Shown: positions 1 to 13,990 of the stretch, in pieces | Position numbering within the stretch: position 1 is the stretch's first letter | How the letters are laid out: every line of letters begins with the position of its first letter | From: Stenopsyche tienmushanensis | Taxonomy: Eukaryota > Arthropoda > Insecta > Trichoptera > Stenopsychidae | NCBI GenBank assembly: GCA_008973525.1 | Contig: WACJ01000373.1 | Location: 186,001-250,000, forward strand | DNA: 64,000 nt | Reading direction: 5' to 3' | The notes under the pieces: model-generated | What the model saw: only the letters and a program-made list of their open reading frames with translations | Databases searched by the model: none | What the model was told of the DNA's origin: nothing | Translations under genes and position numbers: made by a program

Positions 1-2640
1 TTCAAACATTCCGGCGCAAGCCAAACGAAGCAAAAAAAATAGTCTTCACTCCACTAACTATCAAAAAAGTTGAAGGTAATCGTAATTCTCTCGGACAATT
101 AATAAATATCCAGAACCGAAATTTAAATAAAATGGAGATCATCAACGATCGGAACATTGAATGTGACATATTTTTTATATTTATCCATTGCAGAGATAAT
201 CGGAAGACACCAGTTTAGGGATGCATGTATGGATGCCTCGAGGAAGCGATTTGATATTCTTGCTCTCGAGATACGGAGATAGATCTGCTCTGACCCTCGA
301 TGAGAACCTGCAGAGTCAGCGTTTGCAGCGCGTCCGCGATCGTTGGGCCACGGAGCCGCCGGACGACTCTGTCCGGGCAAACAATTACGTCAGCTCGTTC
401 AACAATGTAGCCAGGTCTTTGACACTGCGGATCACAAGGAAAAATAGTATCGCAGTCATCATAGCGTAAATAGCACTCACTATCGATACTACGGCACTGC
501 AGAAAAACGAACAGACCGAGCGCGAAGACGAGAAAACAAACTCAGAGCCGCGTACGCGCATCCTTCGCGTCTTTGCCGACGGCGACGAGTGACGAACGGA
601 GAACTCAATCAGATACATGCTGAATCCTGAGCGCGACGATAAATAAGGAAGAGGAAAACCGCGGCGAATACTCCTGGCAGCTGCCAAAGGAAAAACGGCA
701 ACGGTCTTCGTAGCTGGCGAAGCCTTCACCGTGAATAACTTATCAGAAGAAGCGCTCCAAACGAGCGGAGACTATAACATTGAGGGTCAAGGTCGTCCAA
801 GAATTAACAATTGAAATGCCAAAGTCGCATCCGAATGAGCAAGATTAGCTCTTTTGCGCTGCATTCAGGTGAGCGATTACATAAGGGACAGGTCACATCA
901 GGTCGACGGGGGTCGGGCGTAATATGAGTGCTCGGAAATCGACCTATATATGTACACCGGAAATTATCCCGCTGACCTAGTCCTCAAACCGCTCTACTGA
1001 ATGTGTATTTCCAAGAACCAAATACAGCATTGCCGGGAATATGTCGAATTTTGAGCACAAAATTGAGTTCATGACGAACGCAAGCGCCTACAAACAAATA
1101 CGAGCGCATTGCAAATCATTGAAATATTGCTGAAATATAACATAATAATTGTATGCTATTCACAAAAACAACGACCCTCAATTTACGCCATATCAAAATT
1201 CTAAATTACGCAAAATAATTTGCACCTTGCATTATTTCTTCCGAGATTTCTTGCGTTTAAATTATATTAGATAATCACTTATTAATGAACAAACCCCAAA
1301 AAACAATCAATGGATTAGAAAAGCTAGCAATACAAACAACAAATACATTACAAGTTTATTCAAACTCATTGAGCTTTAAATTGTATAAACACCACTGGTA
1401 TAAAATTGCTCTTCAAGCTACACATTTAATCTAAAATCATATTTTGCGTCCGCTTTTGGACTAAGTACTCCTATAATAGCACTGAACAGATCAATCGATT
1501 CTTGATAAACGATTGGATAAAAAATCGTCAATTATACCATTAACAACATTAATATAATAATGTATACAGATGTGGTAGGATATTTTTAAATTCACATATT
1601 TTATAAATCTGATTCATGTACGGTTTCTGCAGCGTTTGTTTAAAGTACAATCGTTTGAATGGAACAAAAAACATTCATTGATTTGTTTCTTTCGAGCGAA
1701 AACTCGGAAAAGCCAACATGAATACATGTTTTTAAGAGAAAATGTGTACGTATCGCTAAAATTACACAACAATTCCGACGAATTAAAAAACTTCACGCTT
1801 TATTTTATTAGCAATTATAGGATTCGAGACGATTTAAAGAGATTTTTATAAAAATGAAACAAACCATAGCATATTATTATATAGGTCATTTTATTCGAAA
1901 TATGTATGCTATTCAGGAGACCGTGGTCTTTCATTCAGTGAATTGAAACGCGAGTGGGTCGAATGACAAGACTGAAACTAAAAAATACTTTAATATGAAA
2001 TTCAATTGAATTAATTCATTCATTTATACGCGAGTTTATCTTATCGACGTGTGAAATATGAGCGGAGAGGCGATGGAATTAAACTATTAATCCATACATA
2101 GGAAAATTAGCTGGTGTAACATGAAATGGTTTCAATTTTCAATGCTCTTTATTTTGTATATCAAAACACGACAACATAACTTTCGTTAGACAGTTTGTAT
2201 TGTTTTGTTGCCATCGCGACACATAGTCTCTCGTGTGCTTACACTTTTAATATTGTTATTGCGCAAGAGCAGAAATTCCCGGGCTATGAAGACCCCGAGC
2301 TATTCCCCGCCATATGTATACTTTTCAAAATGGACAGCTTCACGCGGGTTCGTTCACCATCGGATCGCCGAAAGTTCGATAAGAACAATATAGTCAGGCG
2401 GTAATATAAAGTCAACGGTTTTGCAGCGGGTGATTTTTACCCTATCCTACATTCTAATAAATCTTCGATTAAATAATGTATGCATTCGTCGAAGTATTTT
2501 TGAAATCGTTTGACAACCGGGGAGTGCTAAAATAACGAAGCGGTTAAAAACGAGGTATGACTGAACAACGATTAGATGGACATAGTGGCACAATGGATCA
2601 TCAAAGTCAATTGAAGAACGATCAACAATAAGATTTAGCG
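1..2640. other. AT-rich DNA, no recognised gene
   Basis: I recognise no gene, RNA or repeat here. Bases about 300-730 have higher GC and open frames on both strands at once (221-469 plus, 385-729 minus). That pattern is typical of CpG-rich noncoding DNA rather than of one coding frame. The rest is A/T-rich without tandem structure. It could be intronic or intergenic DNA with regulatory segments, but nothing visible proves that. Confidence 0.5.
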
Positions 2641-5600
2641 ATGTGCTAATTTGTATTGTTTTTCTAATCGCAGTTACAGCCATTGTGTCTCTTCTGATTT
2701 ACATCGGACAACCTCGAGACCCGATCGCGACGCAGACGACGGCAGCGGCGAGGATCGCGCGAGCTGGATGCTGGAATCGAGACGGCCATCGCAGACGACG
2801 ATGGGAGATAAACGCTAACTGCGATGTGTAGAGTAACAGTTAAAATGAATTGTTTTGCAGACTGGTTAATTTGAATAAACGCGGAGTGAATCTGTCGGAG
2901 TGTGGGATAAGCCGGCGAGATCGTTTCCGCTCTGGAATACGTTTCATTGTTATCCCAGTACACGGTCGGGGATTACGAGCCTCGTTCCGTTCTGTTTGAA
3001 CAACATATTTAACTGTCGGGTTCGCGCTGATGTAAACATGATAAGTCTGCGAATATGTCGGTGTACAAAGGCGCCACTCTATTACGCTCGTTCGGCACAG
3101 AAATAGGACTTTTTGCATTGCACTCTGCCGCGACCAGTTTCCGCGCTGCGTTCCAGTAATAGATATTTAATAAACGAAATACAAAAGCCCCCGTAGAAGT
3201 ACCACACACGATCACGATCCGATGAAATTAGTTCGGAGCGAGTCAGAAAATGGACAACGAAAGCAACAAAGGGATGCCACGAGGCTCTTCGGCAACGAAC
3301 GCCACGTCCGACACGAAATTCGAGGCTCCTATTCAGATTTTCCTCGTTCGACACTGAAAGACTTTTTTCTGATCAAATTTGAAAGAAAAAAACTGCACAC
3401 CTTCGAACGACGAGAACCAAAAATACTCGACGTAATGAACACGGACACCCTGCGGTGACCGTAGCGATCGAAGACCGATCCTGATCGAACACTTCTAAAA
3501 TAGGATACACATCTTCGTTGATATGTTCATCGTGCAAGACAGAGTCCTCTAAACCTTGCTGATCTAGCTAAAAGCTGATCTAGCCACTGGTCGACTTCTC
3601 GTTCGAGTAATTCGCCAACCATATATTATGTAAAATTATCATATCTTTAATTTGCCGCATATCTTGCAGCATCCGTGTTAAACAAAGTGTTATTTGAAGA
3701 TGTAATTCACTTTTTTAACTTGTCCTAACAAAATAAGACATCAAAGAAGCAAAAGTAAAGTACGAGAGCACTAAAATCAATCTGGAGGCAAGTTGTTCAT
3801 TTTAATGTCTCTTCTCCAAATTTAAAACATATTTATATTATAAAAACCTTATAAAAAAATGAAAATTTGGGTTGAAAGTACATAAATATGGACAGACACC
3901 GGCAAGTCTCAAAGGGGTGACTGTTCAAATTTAAAATGCTTAAAATAAAATTTCACAGCAAAAAATGTGAGTTCATCAATTGAATCGAATAAACTTAGAC
4001 ATGGACAAAAGTAAAATATCCAAGGAAAGGAAATATGCTAACATCCCTTTCTACCGAGCAACTTATTTATGCCAGCCGTACGGCGAAGAAAAATGGACGC
4101 TGCGAAAAAACCGGTAGTTGTAGGAAACGTGCGTGAAAAATAAGAAAAGGGCGTTCACCAAGACGACGGAATGACCAGGTGAGTTCTTCGACGTGCCCTT
4201 GCGGGCAGCCGCAAGAGAAGCAGAACACCGAGACGACTGAAGACGACCGATGAATAATAAACCGACGAGAACCCGGAGTGGTCACGACCCTCGGTGATGA
4301 ACAAACGGCGAAAAATATATTTCTACGCTTGAATAACAATAAACGAAGCACCGTCTGATTATTTAAATTGGACGCGACAAATTCACAATTTATCGCCCGT
4401 CGCCCTGAAGGCGCACATTTTGAGAAACGAGAGTGAAAAGCTTCCGCTCCAGTTGTTGCACAAGTGCATGTGCACTCGACGTTCAGGCGTGCCTTCGATT
4501 ACGCGCACGCACATCTTAAAAGGGAAAACAAACAAAACGACTCACCGAAATGATGCATCTTCATTGCCACCGTTCGGCGTAATTAAATCGGGAAGACGAA
4601 ACGAGTAAATCCTTCTTCGAACGATCTCCTCTGCTGTATTTATTTTCTTCTTTCGAAAACCAGGAAACGTTCGTCGGTCTGAAGAGCGTTCGGACAGAAG
4701 TCTCTTTGTCCCGCGAGTAATTTACATCATCGGATAGTCGTTAAAAATAAAACATGACTAAATAACGATTCGAAGTACGACTCGGCGTAAGAGTGCTAGA
4801 CAAATATTTAAATTTAAAAAAATGATAGTACTGAATAAATATTTTGTCACGGAGAGGGCTACACTGTGTCATCGGATCGTAACCTGCTCGAGCTTGAGAT
4901 AAGCCAAGATTTATACGGGGGTGGGAAATAAAAATGCTGATAAGGAACAGGGACGAGGAGCATCGATAAAAAAGGAACGGGTTTCTAGACGCTTTGCATT
5001 GCTTATCAAAAGATTGTGTGGCAATAGTAACGATGCACGCGAGCGCTATGAACTGCGACGAGAATCCTTTTTGAATGTTGTAAATATAAATCTTACTTTT
5101 GTAATCAAACCTTTTCAAATTGTATATGTTAATAATAGATATGAAAAGTACATCATTTTAAATTCAAATTGAAAATAAGACAATGTAACCGAGAAGCGAA
5201 TCGAGATGTTTTTTGTCCAAACGCAAGATATGTTAAATGATTGACTAGCTTGATTTCTTCGAAAATAGAGACATTCTTTTGATTTAAATTTTATTGCAGC
5301 ATTTTGATTTTTCGCTCCGGCTGTCGCTCGTCGAGATATTCTATATGCGGAACTCCCTAGGAGAGCTCTCGGCTCCGAAGTCCACCGCGGCGAACGGTAG
5401 TAGCCATCGTTCGACACGCGCGAGAATCATTAGACGAAACTCGTTTCGATGGCAGTTCCGAGGATAAACAATAGACATCTCAATCTTGCGTGCGTCAGTG
5501 CACATTGTATGCAAATGGAGCAGCATCGACGGGCCGGCGGACGCTGTCGCACGGAAGGTCGCGAGGTCGGATGCCATCGTCGATTGGCGTCTTTTTTACG

Positions 5601-6600
5601 ACCGTTTAAGAGATTTATTTCCAGGTGTCTAATTAGAAGCGCAAGCACGCACCTCACGTGCCCGAGGACGACATACGAATGCGAGACGACAGGTGAACGA
5701 GGACGACGACGACACCTAAAGTCGTCTAGCCGGACGAACGATGGCAGACTTTCGAAGAACGGATGAAAGCCAGACTCGTATTTCACCCTAGACAAAAATT
5801 ATTCGGCGCAGACAGTTCGTCCACTGGTTCACGGCGGTGGGTTCATTCAATATGTTTTCTTTCGTGTCGCTCTATTTCTCGTTTGCTTCGGAATTGAATT
5901 GAAAACCGGGCACAAAAGAATACGATTTGAATTTCATTCAAAAGCATTTGAACATCAATCTGAACAAATATATGGAATTAATCTAATTTTAACTTCTATG
6001 GATGTTGTATGCCATTTTCAGACATCCGATTGTTCGTATCGCTTCCAACGCAAAATGCCCAAAGCGTCGCTCTAAATTCTAGTCTTGTCCGTGTTGGCAT
6101 CGCTTGGAAATTTCACGGTTGCTCGAAATGCTTTATTATCAAAGTACAAAGCTTCCAGTGTGCTCGCTGCCCACCGTCGAGCCGCGATGACCAAAATCGA
6201 TCCAGCTGGAAATCATTACACCACATATAATGGCACCGTGCAGGAGAACGACGACCCCGAACGCTGTTATACTCTAGCATTTAACGACTCGAGTTCGATT
6301 CGTCCGACACCTTAAACACCTACTCGCAGTCATGACAGGTAATTGTCTAAGCTGATCGAGTGAGAAGCCTTCTTCGTCTTTCGTCGAGCCAGACCGCAAC
6401 GCATCGCTCGCAAATGCGCCTCCCGATTCCGATCGCGCCAGAAAAGCGACGAGCTTCGATCTCCAGCGGGGATGTCCTCGGAAGACGACGTCGATTTCGC
6501 AAGCATTACAAATCAAATCGGAGCACAATTATATCCGTCGTCGTTTATCGTACTAATTATTTATCGGCTTACGTGCAATTGTGAACATAAAATCTCGTAA
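2641..6600. other. Mosaic of AT-rich DNA and GC-elevated islands
   Basis: GC rises at about 2690-3480, 4070-4520, 5290-5800 and 6150-6500. Each island has overlapping short open frames on both strands and no recognisable protein family. A short frame ending at 2831 begins after a CAG preceded by a pyrimidine-containing stretch and includes a hydrophobic run, so an exon is conceivable but not supported. The islands could be unrecognised exons, 5' UTRs or regulatory DNA. Confidence 0.4.
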
Positions 6601-9530
6601 TAACACCATAATCGATGCGTTAACTGTTACGTATCATCACGCTATCGGCCAATAAAATAACATCCGCAATTACTTCATTATTAATTAAAAAAATAATAAA
6701 ATCAATCGCAAGTTTCTCTATAATTATGCATTATAATCAAACACTGCAATTGTATAAATAAACAAACGGCGCGCGCATACAATTGCTAGCGTACATACAC
6801 ATTTGACAAAGACGCGAGAGCTTTTATATTTTTTCAAGATCCGATTCGAAAATTATCCACAAGAATGGTTATATCCAATTACCGAAAAACATTTTTTGCA
6901 ATGTCGGTAACGACAATTGACATTGAAAAGATGGACAAATCGCTCGCACAGAAAACTGACTTTGATAATAAATCTGAATAGCCCTGGAAAAATATTGAAA
7001 GGATCACATTCAGTCAGTTCATCGTTCTGTATAAAACATAAATGTATTTGAATTGAGCATTTGAACGTATTCTACGACGCATTTGTAAACGTAAATGTAT
7101 ACAATTTATATACATTTTACATGTTTACATATTTATAAATGTGTATAGTTGGCAACCCTTGAAAGATATTTGAATCCACATCCGATTCGTACAATTTTTT
7201 CAAGCTAAATTTACGTAATTTTTAACACGCGAAAACGCGACCTCGGACTGTAAAGAGTCAATTAATGCAAAAATAAAATAATAATAAATCCATGCTTTTT
7301 ATTCACAGACTGAAACCAAGTTTTTCATTGATTCATTATGAGCGTTGTTGTAGGTCGATTTGTCTCATTGTAAGGTCGATTCCGCAAATTTATAAGCTTG
7401 AAATTTATTCCTAACAAATGCATAGTCGGTTGTGTCGGTAAATTATTCTGCAAACATATCAGTTCGAGCTACTCAAATTGTTGTGTATTCATTTTCCTAA
7501 AGCAATACTTATCATCGTTCTTACGCATATTTAATTTTTTTGAGGAAACCCTATTTAATCTAACCACACTGACCAAATTGGAGTACGCTTACTAAATCTC
7601 GTCTGTTGATACAAATATAAATGCTTAAATTTATTGCAAAAACTTAACTCTGACGAGCCCTGCGGGTATTTTAACGAACCCCGAAGAATATAAAGGTGAA
7701 ATCGCATTATAACGAAATTAACGGGAGCATAAAAAAATCGTTTCACTAAATATGGAAATTTGGAATTAAATGTCCATGGGAGATATTCCCGGGTAGGTAT
7801 TTTATGTGGCGGTTTCCATTTGGTTCAATTATGATAAGGTCATTCGAATAGGAAATTTAGGCAAGAAAGGATCTATGAATGGCATTAATTTTTTTTTTAT
7901 TGAATGCAGAATACAAACTACCCGCAAGAAGTTTCGATTGAACGATGGCATTTTCTCGACGGCAGGAATATCACAAACAATAATTTTATCAAAATTGATA
8001 CGATTAAAAATTAAAAACGTATATTCGACAAATCATCGCTATCTATAAATCTAGAACTTGAAGTGAAAATCCGATTTTAACTACTGCTTTGTGATATTTG
8101 TTGCTCTCGTTTACAATTTTTACGAATGAGCTATCAAAGCCATACATAAAAGGACCGAGAAGACATGTAGTCAGTTAGCGTATCGTTTGAAGGACTCAAA
8201 TTGGACTGTTTAGTCATCATCGTTTTCTATAGAATACATGTTTATTTCAAATCCATCCGCATTTATTCCCATATCCGATATATAATTTGATAATATGCAA
8301 TTGAAACTTTTATACTCTAATTTAAGCGCAATCAAATACTTTCAATTTAGTAATACATTTTAGATAAAAAACGAACACTTAAATGCACCGATGTGTTTTC
8401 GCATAGTGCACGTCTATCAATAGTTGCGTCGCGCATCGAAAGGATTAATCGTCTAAGTATGTATGTATTTACTTTTTCAAAGACAAATGGTTACAAATTA
8501 CCACAATTATAAATTTCTTCATCGCTATTTACTCGGAGCGAGGTCTTCTTCCAACGTTTATTGTAGCAACACGGTAAGTATGAAAACTGGATTTGTTTAT
8601 TTAAAAAAAACGCAATTCAAATAAACATCAATTTGCGTTCGTAAACAATGTAATGGAGTATGTATATTTTGTGTGTAAAATGTAATATAAATTTTTACTC
8701 ATTAAAATGTTTACGTTCGCTGATCGCGTACTTCCGTGCTGTAAATTATTTATACGATGACATTCCAAGAAATTACTGATAAATAAAAAGCGATCGGGTC
8801 ATATATCATAATTGAAGTTTTAAATACTATTAACGGAACGTAATTGAATTTATTTCGATAACCTCTATTCGAGTCTGGAGAGGTTCTCAAACTATTCGGA
8901 ATCGTTCGTCGACCCGAATCTGTCCGATTTCGGAGATCATAGGTTGCGGACGATCCGACATCCGATTGATCGGACGGAAAGTTACGGAGCAGCCGATTTG
9001 TCAGCGAACCGTGCATAATTGTCGGGCACGCGATTGAGTATTTTAAACAAATACGTTTCATTATTGAAAGTGAAAACTCGGATACGACACAGTGCCGTGC
9101 CTGGCACGAGCTGTTATCACATGTCACTAAAATTGTGTAACAATCGCAAATATTGCAAATCTTATTGAACATATACGAAAAAAGGTACGCGGGAAAAGGC
9201 ACGCGCGGAATCCGGACACGCGAACCGCGTAAAATAAATCCGGGAGCTGACATCGCGCCTTGCACTCTGTGAGCGCGAGCCCGATGCCGGATTAGCGGCT
9301 TTAAATATCGATAAAAATTAATGACTTTTTTAATGCCACCGACACGTGCCACCATTATAAAAACGAGCCATGAAAGCAACTCAATCAATGACAATAGTAC
9401 CGATTGCATTATTTTTTTGTTTGAGAAAAATATGTTTTCAATTTGACCTTATTGATCTATCGATAACATGCTAGAGAAGCGATTAGAAATCACTAATAAG
9501 ACAAAATTACAATATATCCATTTAAACAAC
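6601..9530. other. AT-rich DNA, nothing recognised
   Basis: No transposon termini, RNA gene or convincing protein was seen. The longest open frame in the whole window (219 codons, minus strand, 8750-9409) lies here. It has no domain I recognise, mixed composition and no internal similarity. It probably reflects a locally GC-richer stretch (about 8870-9300) with few stops. Confidence 0.45.
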
Positions 9531-9532
9531 TA

Positions 9533-9680
9533 CAGTAGACTCTCGATTATCCGGGAGACTGCCGGGGAGGACAAACACGGATAACTGGAAAAAACGGATA
9601 ATCCAAATCTATAAGTATTTTTCAGATATTTATTTTTAAGAAATGTATATTTTTCAACCCGGATAATCTAGAATACACTA
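9533..9680. mobile_element. Short Tigger/pogo-type MITE
   Basis: A 148-bp element has inverted termini of about 22 bp. The left end reads CAGTAGACTCTCGATTATCC. The reverse complement of the right end shares GATTATCCGG and most positions outside it. TA dinucleotides flank it at 9531-9532 and 9681-9682, as expected for the IS630-Tc1-mariner superfamily. The 'gattatccgg' terminus is characteristic of Tigger/pogo-like elements. It has no coding capacity, so it would have depended on a transposase from elsewhere. The right-terminal base is T instead of C, so it is somewhat decayed. Confidence 0.8.
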
Positions 9681-12600
9681 TACTATGAGGTAACAAACGG
9701 AACATAATGGAGAGCAATAGCTAAACTATTAACTAATTTGCGATACATTCAGTCGTAGCGCCATTGATATCGCGTGCGGAATGTGCGAACTAAGCGCATA
9801 TTCAAACGGATCATATTTTATGCGGGCATCTTTTATTTTAAATATTATCCAAATAAAAAGCGATCGAAATGGATTAAAAATATATGCGCTTTTATTTCTT
9901 CAACGTTCGCACGGAAGCACACATGACAGACGTTTATTGTTGTTATTTGAATGGCATTCAACACACAGACATCGCCCACGTCGGCTCAAATAATCATTAA
10001 TATTCAAATAGGAAAAATGACGAATCGTGTTGACAAAAGAAGAATTTGTATGCAGTTTTATTGTAATCAAATTCGAATAATTAAAACAGAACGACCCCGA
10101 CCCAAATTCCGGCAATCTATCGAACCAAAGGACATACCGGATTATCTAGTAGTTATCTAACACTTAACAACAACAAATTGCAACTATTTAAAATCGACGC
10201 GTTTACTACACATTGCCGATTCATCAATGAGTTCTTATCTCGAGCCGGTGCTATTCAATAAACATATCCATCATTTTCGCGATTCTGAAGCTTTGCGGGA
10301 TGGAGATATGATTTATCGATTGCGAAATATACGGATCGATGGCCACGACAGATGTCAGCACCTCGCTAATAAAGAAGATGGCGAACAAAAAGGAGCAAGT
10401 TCCCCGTTTCTTTTATCTTGCAGTTGCTCCCACGCCTTTCTTCAAAGAGCGTCCGCGAATCCATTTCGCGGATTCGCTTATCTGCCAAACAAAAATAAAT
10501 AGCGTTCTTCGAGCTCTGCGATATAAACATATGATTGAGGCGTTGTGTAATGCTTTTGAGTAAATGTGCATAAAATGAAACGACTTCCCGGTTGGCGATA
10601 ACATAAATGGAACGAAATCTGTATATTTTTTTTAAAAAACCACTGTCATATATCGGCAGAATATTGCCGTCCATCAACTGAATAAAACGAAAAAAATATA
10701 TATAATGCAATTCAGTTTCAACATGTTTTAATGTCATCATTAACACTATCGTGGCTGCATCAAATTTCCAAAAACTTACGCTACGGACCGACGACGTTTT
10801 GAATGTTTGCAAAAATTCAAAACTCATTCAAAAATTTCACTAACTATCTCAAAGGATCAGACCATTGAACATAGATGTAGCATCAACAGTTGCAGATATA
10901 AAAATTCATTCATCGTATTCATTGATTAGTGATGTATATGCTGCGGTCGGCGCGAACATGATGCATATGTGGCATCATGCGGCCGCCGATGATCGAATCC
11001 GTGATGATGCAACATATGCATCACCGGCCACGAAAGTATTAGCCACGATATACATAGCACATGTCTCTTTTTTACGCGTTTTCAAATATGTCAGATTGTC
11101 AATGCATCCATCTTGAATCGTCAAATTCAAGATTGAACGAATGAGCGCCACTGATGATTCGGAATAGATCTTATTTCCAGGTTTTTGACGCAACTCGAGT
11201 ATTCATATGCTTGTAAAAAACATCAAAAAATGCAAAAATAAAATAGAAAAAGTATTAATTGTCAAAAGCAAAAGTTTATAGCTTTTTATCTCCATTGCCA
11301 AACGCTCACAATGGACAAATTCAAATTTAAACATACTAAATAAAAAACGCTTTTATGACATCAAATATGTTGACATACAAAAATTATTACAATTGACCGA
11401 AGTATGAAATCTTAACACGTTATCGACGGGAAGGCTATTAATACTTTTTATAATACGGAAAAGATCTAGTGGTTATCGTCGGAAATCATTACATCATGTA
11501 TTTTTATTAAATACTTTAAACATCGATGAGCATTGACTTTTCAATGGCAGTTTAAATAACCAGCGATGTTTTGATACGAAATTGAAACTTGAAATCCATG
11601 TATGAAATAATGTTTTGCTTGTTTTGTTACGTGCCGTCTCTCCACACCCTTTTTAAAGGGACCTTTATTTTTCAATAGATCATGTGAAATGGCACAGTTG
11701 GAATTTGCACGATAAAAAAAAGACTTTTTTATAAACGTGTTTTCTGTAATATATCCCCCTTCATAAGGGTAATTGTTTTCAAAAATATCGTGCCTTAATG
11801 TATGTGTATGCATGTTTAAATGTGCAAATAAAATCAATTTTATTTAAATATTGAACGTAATTTAAAACTATCATAATTTTCTACAACTGTATGATTAGCA
11901 ATTATAATAATGCTATGATTTATGAGTAAAATAATTAAAAAATATCTTGAATACTCTAAAAGTCATAGCGATGTATATAACTGCATGTTTTGCTAAAAAT
12001 CTATAATTTTTGTCTCGATAAATTTAACCTTTCCCTTATAAAAGTAATATTGTGAGCCTAAACGTGTGATCACTTTACTGCAGTAATAGGCATGCTAATA
12101 AACCATGAACAAGAAACCATGCTCGTGGAATCCGCCCATTAATGTGCTAAAAATACCCACCGATGATATGTATTTTGTACACCACTATTACTTTTATTGA
12201 TAATAGTTGAGGTTGAAATGTAATAATTTTTGTAAAGTTATAAAATTGTACATAATGCATCACCGGTAGGTAAAGTTTTATCAATTTATTAGAGAGAAAA
12301 GTGCGACATCTTTAAGATTATCTAAAAACCAAATCACATATTAAATTTAAACGCTTTTGCTGAAAGCTCATGATTGAAAATATAATGTGGATATGATGTC
12401 TTTACAGGAAAACCTGCCAAAGCGATATTGCTGTCCTTCATAAGCTGTCTTTGCCAGAAATGCAATTTTCTAATATTAAATATCACACGACATACTTTAT
12501 AAAAGCCATTTTACAATTTTATTGGCTTATTTAAAAACATGTTATATATATGTACATATTTAGAAGAATATAACTTTGTCTGATAGGGATGTTGGCCGAA

Positions 12601-13490
12601 AATAATGTACTACAACACTGGGTAAACCTGAGGGCTCAAATTTTACACTTTTTTTCAATTTGAATAATTAGCGAAGATGCAGTAATGCAAAAACAGCAAT
12701 CAATGAAGGTAGATTGTCGCGGTTTGATGATCGCATCATCCGTTTTAACTCAAATTTCATCAATATGCTTTGCCGATAATGATTTGCATAAACATGTAAA
12801 AGAATAAAAATAGAATCAAATATGAATTTTATTATGGATTTATTTCGAGCTAAAGACGAACAACAGCGGCTAGGAAATCCTAGAGGAAAGGTGATCACTT
12901 CTCGGAAAGAGCGAACTCCAAATAGAAGCAAAATTTCCAAGAATAGCTTCGAGTGTTTGAGGTCTGCACATACAAAAAAAAATAAGCATAATTCTAATTT
13001 TATAAATGACATAGCTCAGACATCAGATAGGCCAAGTATAGATAACCCATTCATGCATCAAATTCACCATGTTCGACGTGAATCACAATTTAAAGATAGA
13101 AACGCGCTATCACCTTATCGGCGTACCGGCGACACACGTGACTCCAAATGTGTGGAGCAAAAAAGAAAAGGCCTCAATGCGTGTTTTTAATCGCTATCGT
13201 ACGAACTGGACAATAACAGATAATTGAGATTATCGCGTTTTCATGAATGAAGACCGATAGTGACTTTAAAATCGGCAAAATTGTACGAGAGATCGAAAAT
13301 AGAGTCGATTGAGCCTATTTTAATTGATAGATAAGTCTAATCGAGCGCGTGGAAAACCCACTTATCGAGAGTAAATAGCAGCGAGCAAACATTTCCACGC
13401 TAATATTGTATTTATGATGGAGGATTTGTTTATAATTAAATATGATCTAACCGCGTATTTCGATTTCATATCTGAGAATCATAGATGAAC
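9681..13490. other. AT-rich DNA, mostly unrecognised
   Basis: No gene is recognised. A single piggyBac-like terminus may begin at 11412: TTAA followed by CACGTTATCGACGGGAAGG, resembling the ends at 14446 and 15464. I found no partner end, so it is not listed as an element. Short open frames at 10227-10563 and 12822-13190 match no family I know. Confidence 0.45.
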
Positions 13491-13600
13491 GTCATCATCA
13501 TAGTGCATTCACGCGCACTCCATTATCTTCGATATCCGTACAGGGAAAGGGGTTATATCCACGTCCACACAATTACACAGAATGACCTCATTCACCTGGG
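13491..13600 (-). repeat. LINE 3' tail fragment with microsatellite end
   Basis: The segment begins with a short (ATC)n run followed by AGTGCATTC and 'ttcgatatccgtacaggg', then 'aaggggttatatcc'. The same order occurs at 13660 and in part at 38304 and, on the opposite strand, at 54795. On the minus strand it reads as a 3' end finishing in (GAT)n. LINEs of the CR1/Jockey group in insects often end in such a microsatellite instead of poly(A). The class is inferred from the tail only. Confidence 0.55.
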
Positions 13601-13659
13601 TGAACAGTAAACATTTTCGAATTTTACATTAGCATTTTCAGTAAGTACTAAAATATAAT

Positions 13660-13990
13660 ATCATCATCATCATAGTGCAGCAGCCACAAACAATCCACTG
13701 CAGAACTAAGGGCCTCTTCAATATCCATTCACAGGAAGGGGTTACATCCATTTCGTCTGTATCATACATTCACCTCCTCATTCGTTCGATATTGAAGGTA
13801 GCATTACTACCGAATTTCATTTTCAGGTGTTGACGAACGCTTTCGCGACCATCTCGATAGGGAGTGTGGGAGGTTTATAAAGACTGAGTAGTTTTCTTCT
13901 GAGTGGAAAACTACTCTAGACGACGTTTTTTATTCTACTGGAAAGGGTTTTCTGGACTGCAAAGAGTCCAGTCCCTCCTTTCCTTATATT
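13660..13990 (-). mobile_element. LINE 3' end with (ATG)n tail
   Basis: This is the longest copy of the microsatellite-tailed repeat. In minus-strand sense it runs from about 13990 to a (GAT)n tail at 13660-13674. The outer 200 bp (13790-13990) match the plus-strand segment 60546-60720 with the same block order: 'ggactggactctttg', then 'ccctttccagt', then 'aaaact.ctcagtcttta', then 'tatcgaga.g.tcgcgaaa'. It contains a perfect 7-bp hairpin, CTGGACT...AGTCCAG. No reverse transcriptase frame remains, so this is probably 3' UTR. Placing it in a CR1-like clade is inference. Confidence 0.6.

Noticed and set aside
2643..2831. Possible exon after a CAG acceptor with a hydrophobic stretch
   Set aside because: The polypyrimidine tract is poor, no matching donor or partner exon was found, and the downstream residues are arginine/alanine-rich, as expected from GC-rich noncoding DNA.
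5430..5795. Overlapping 100-120 codon frames on both strands
   Set aside because: Both strands are open over the same GC-rich stretch and neither resembles a known protein, so a compositional effect is more likely.
8750..9409. 219-codon minus-strand open frame, the longest in the window
   Set aside because: No domain, signal or family resemblance, and composition follows the local GC rise. It may be chance. RNA evidence would be needed.
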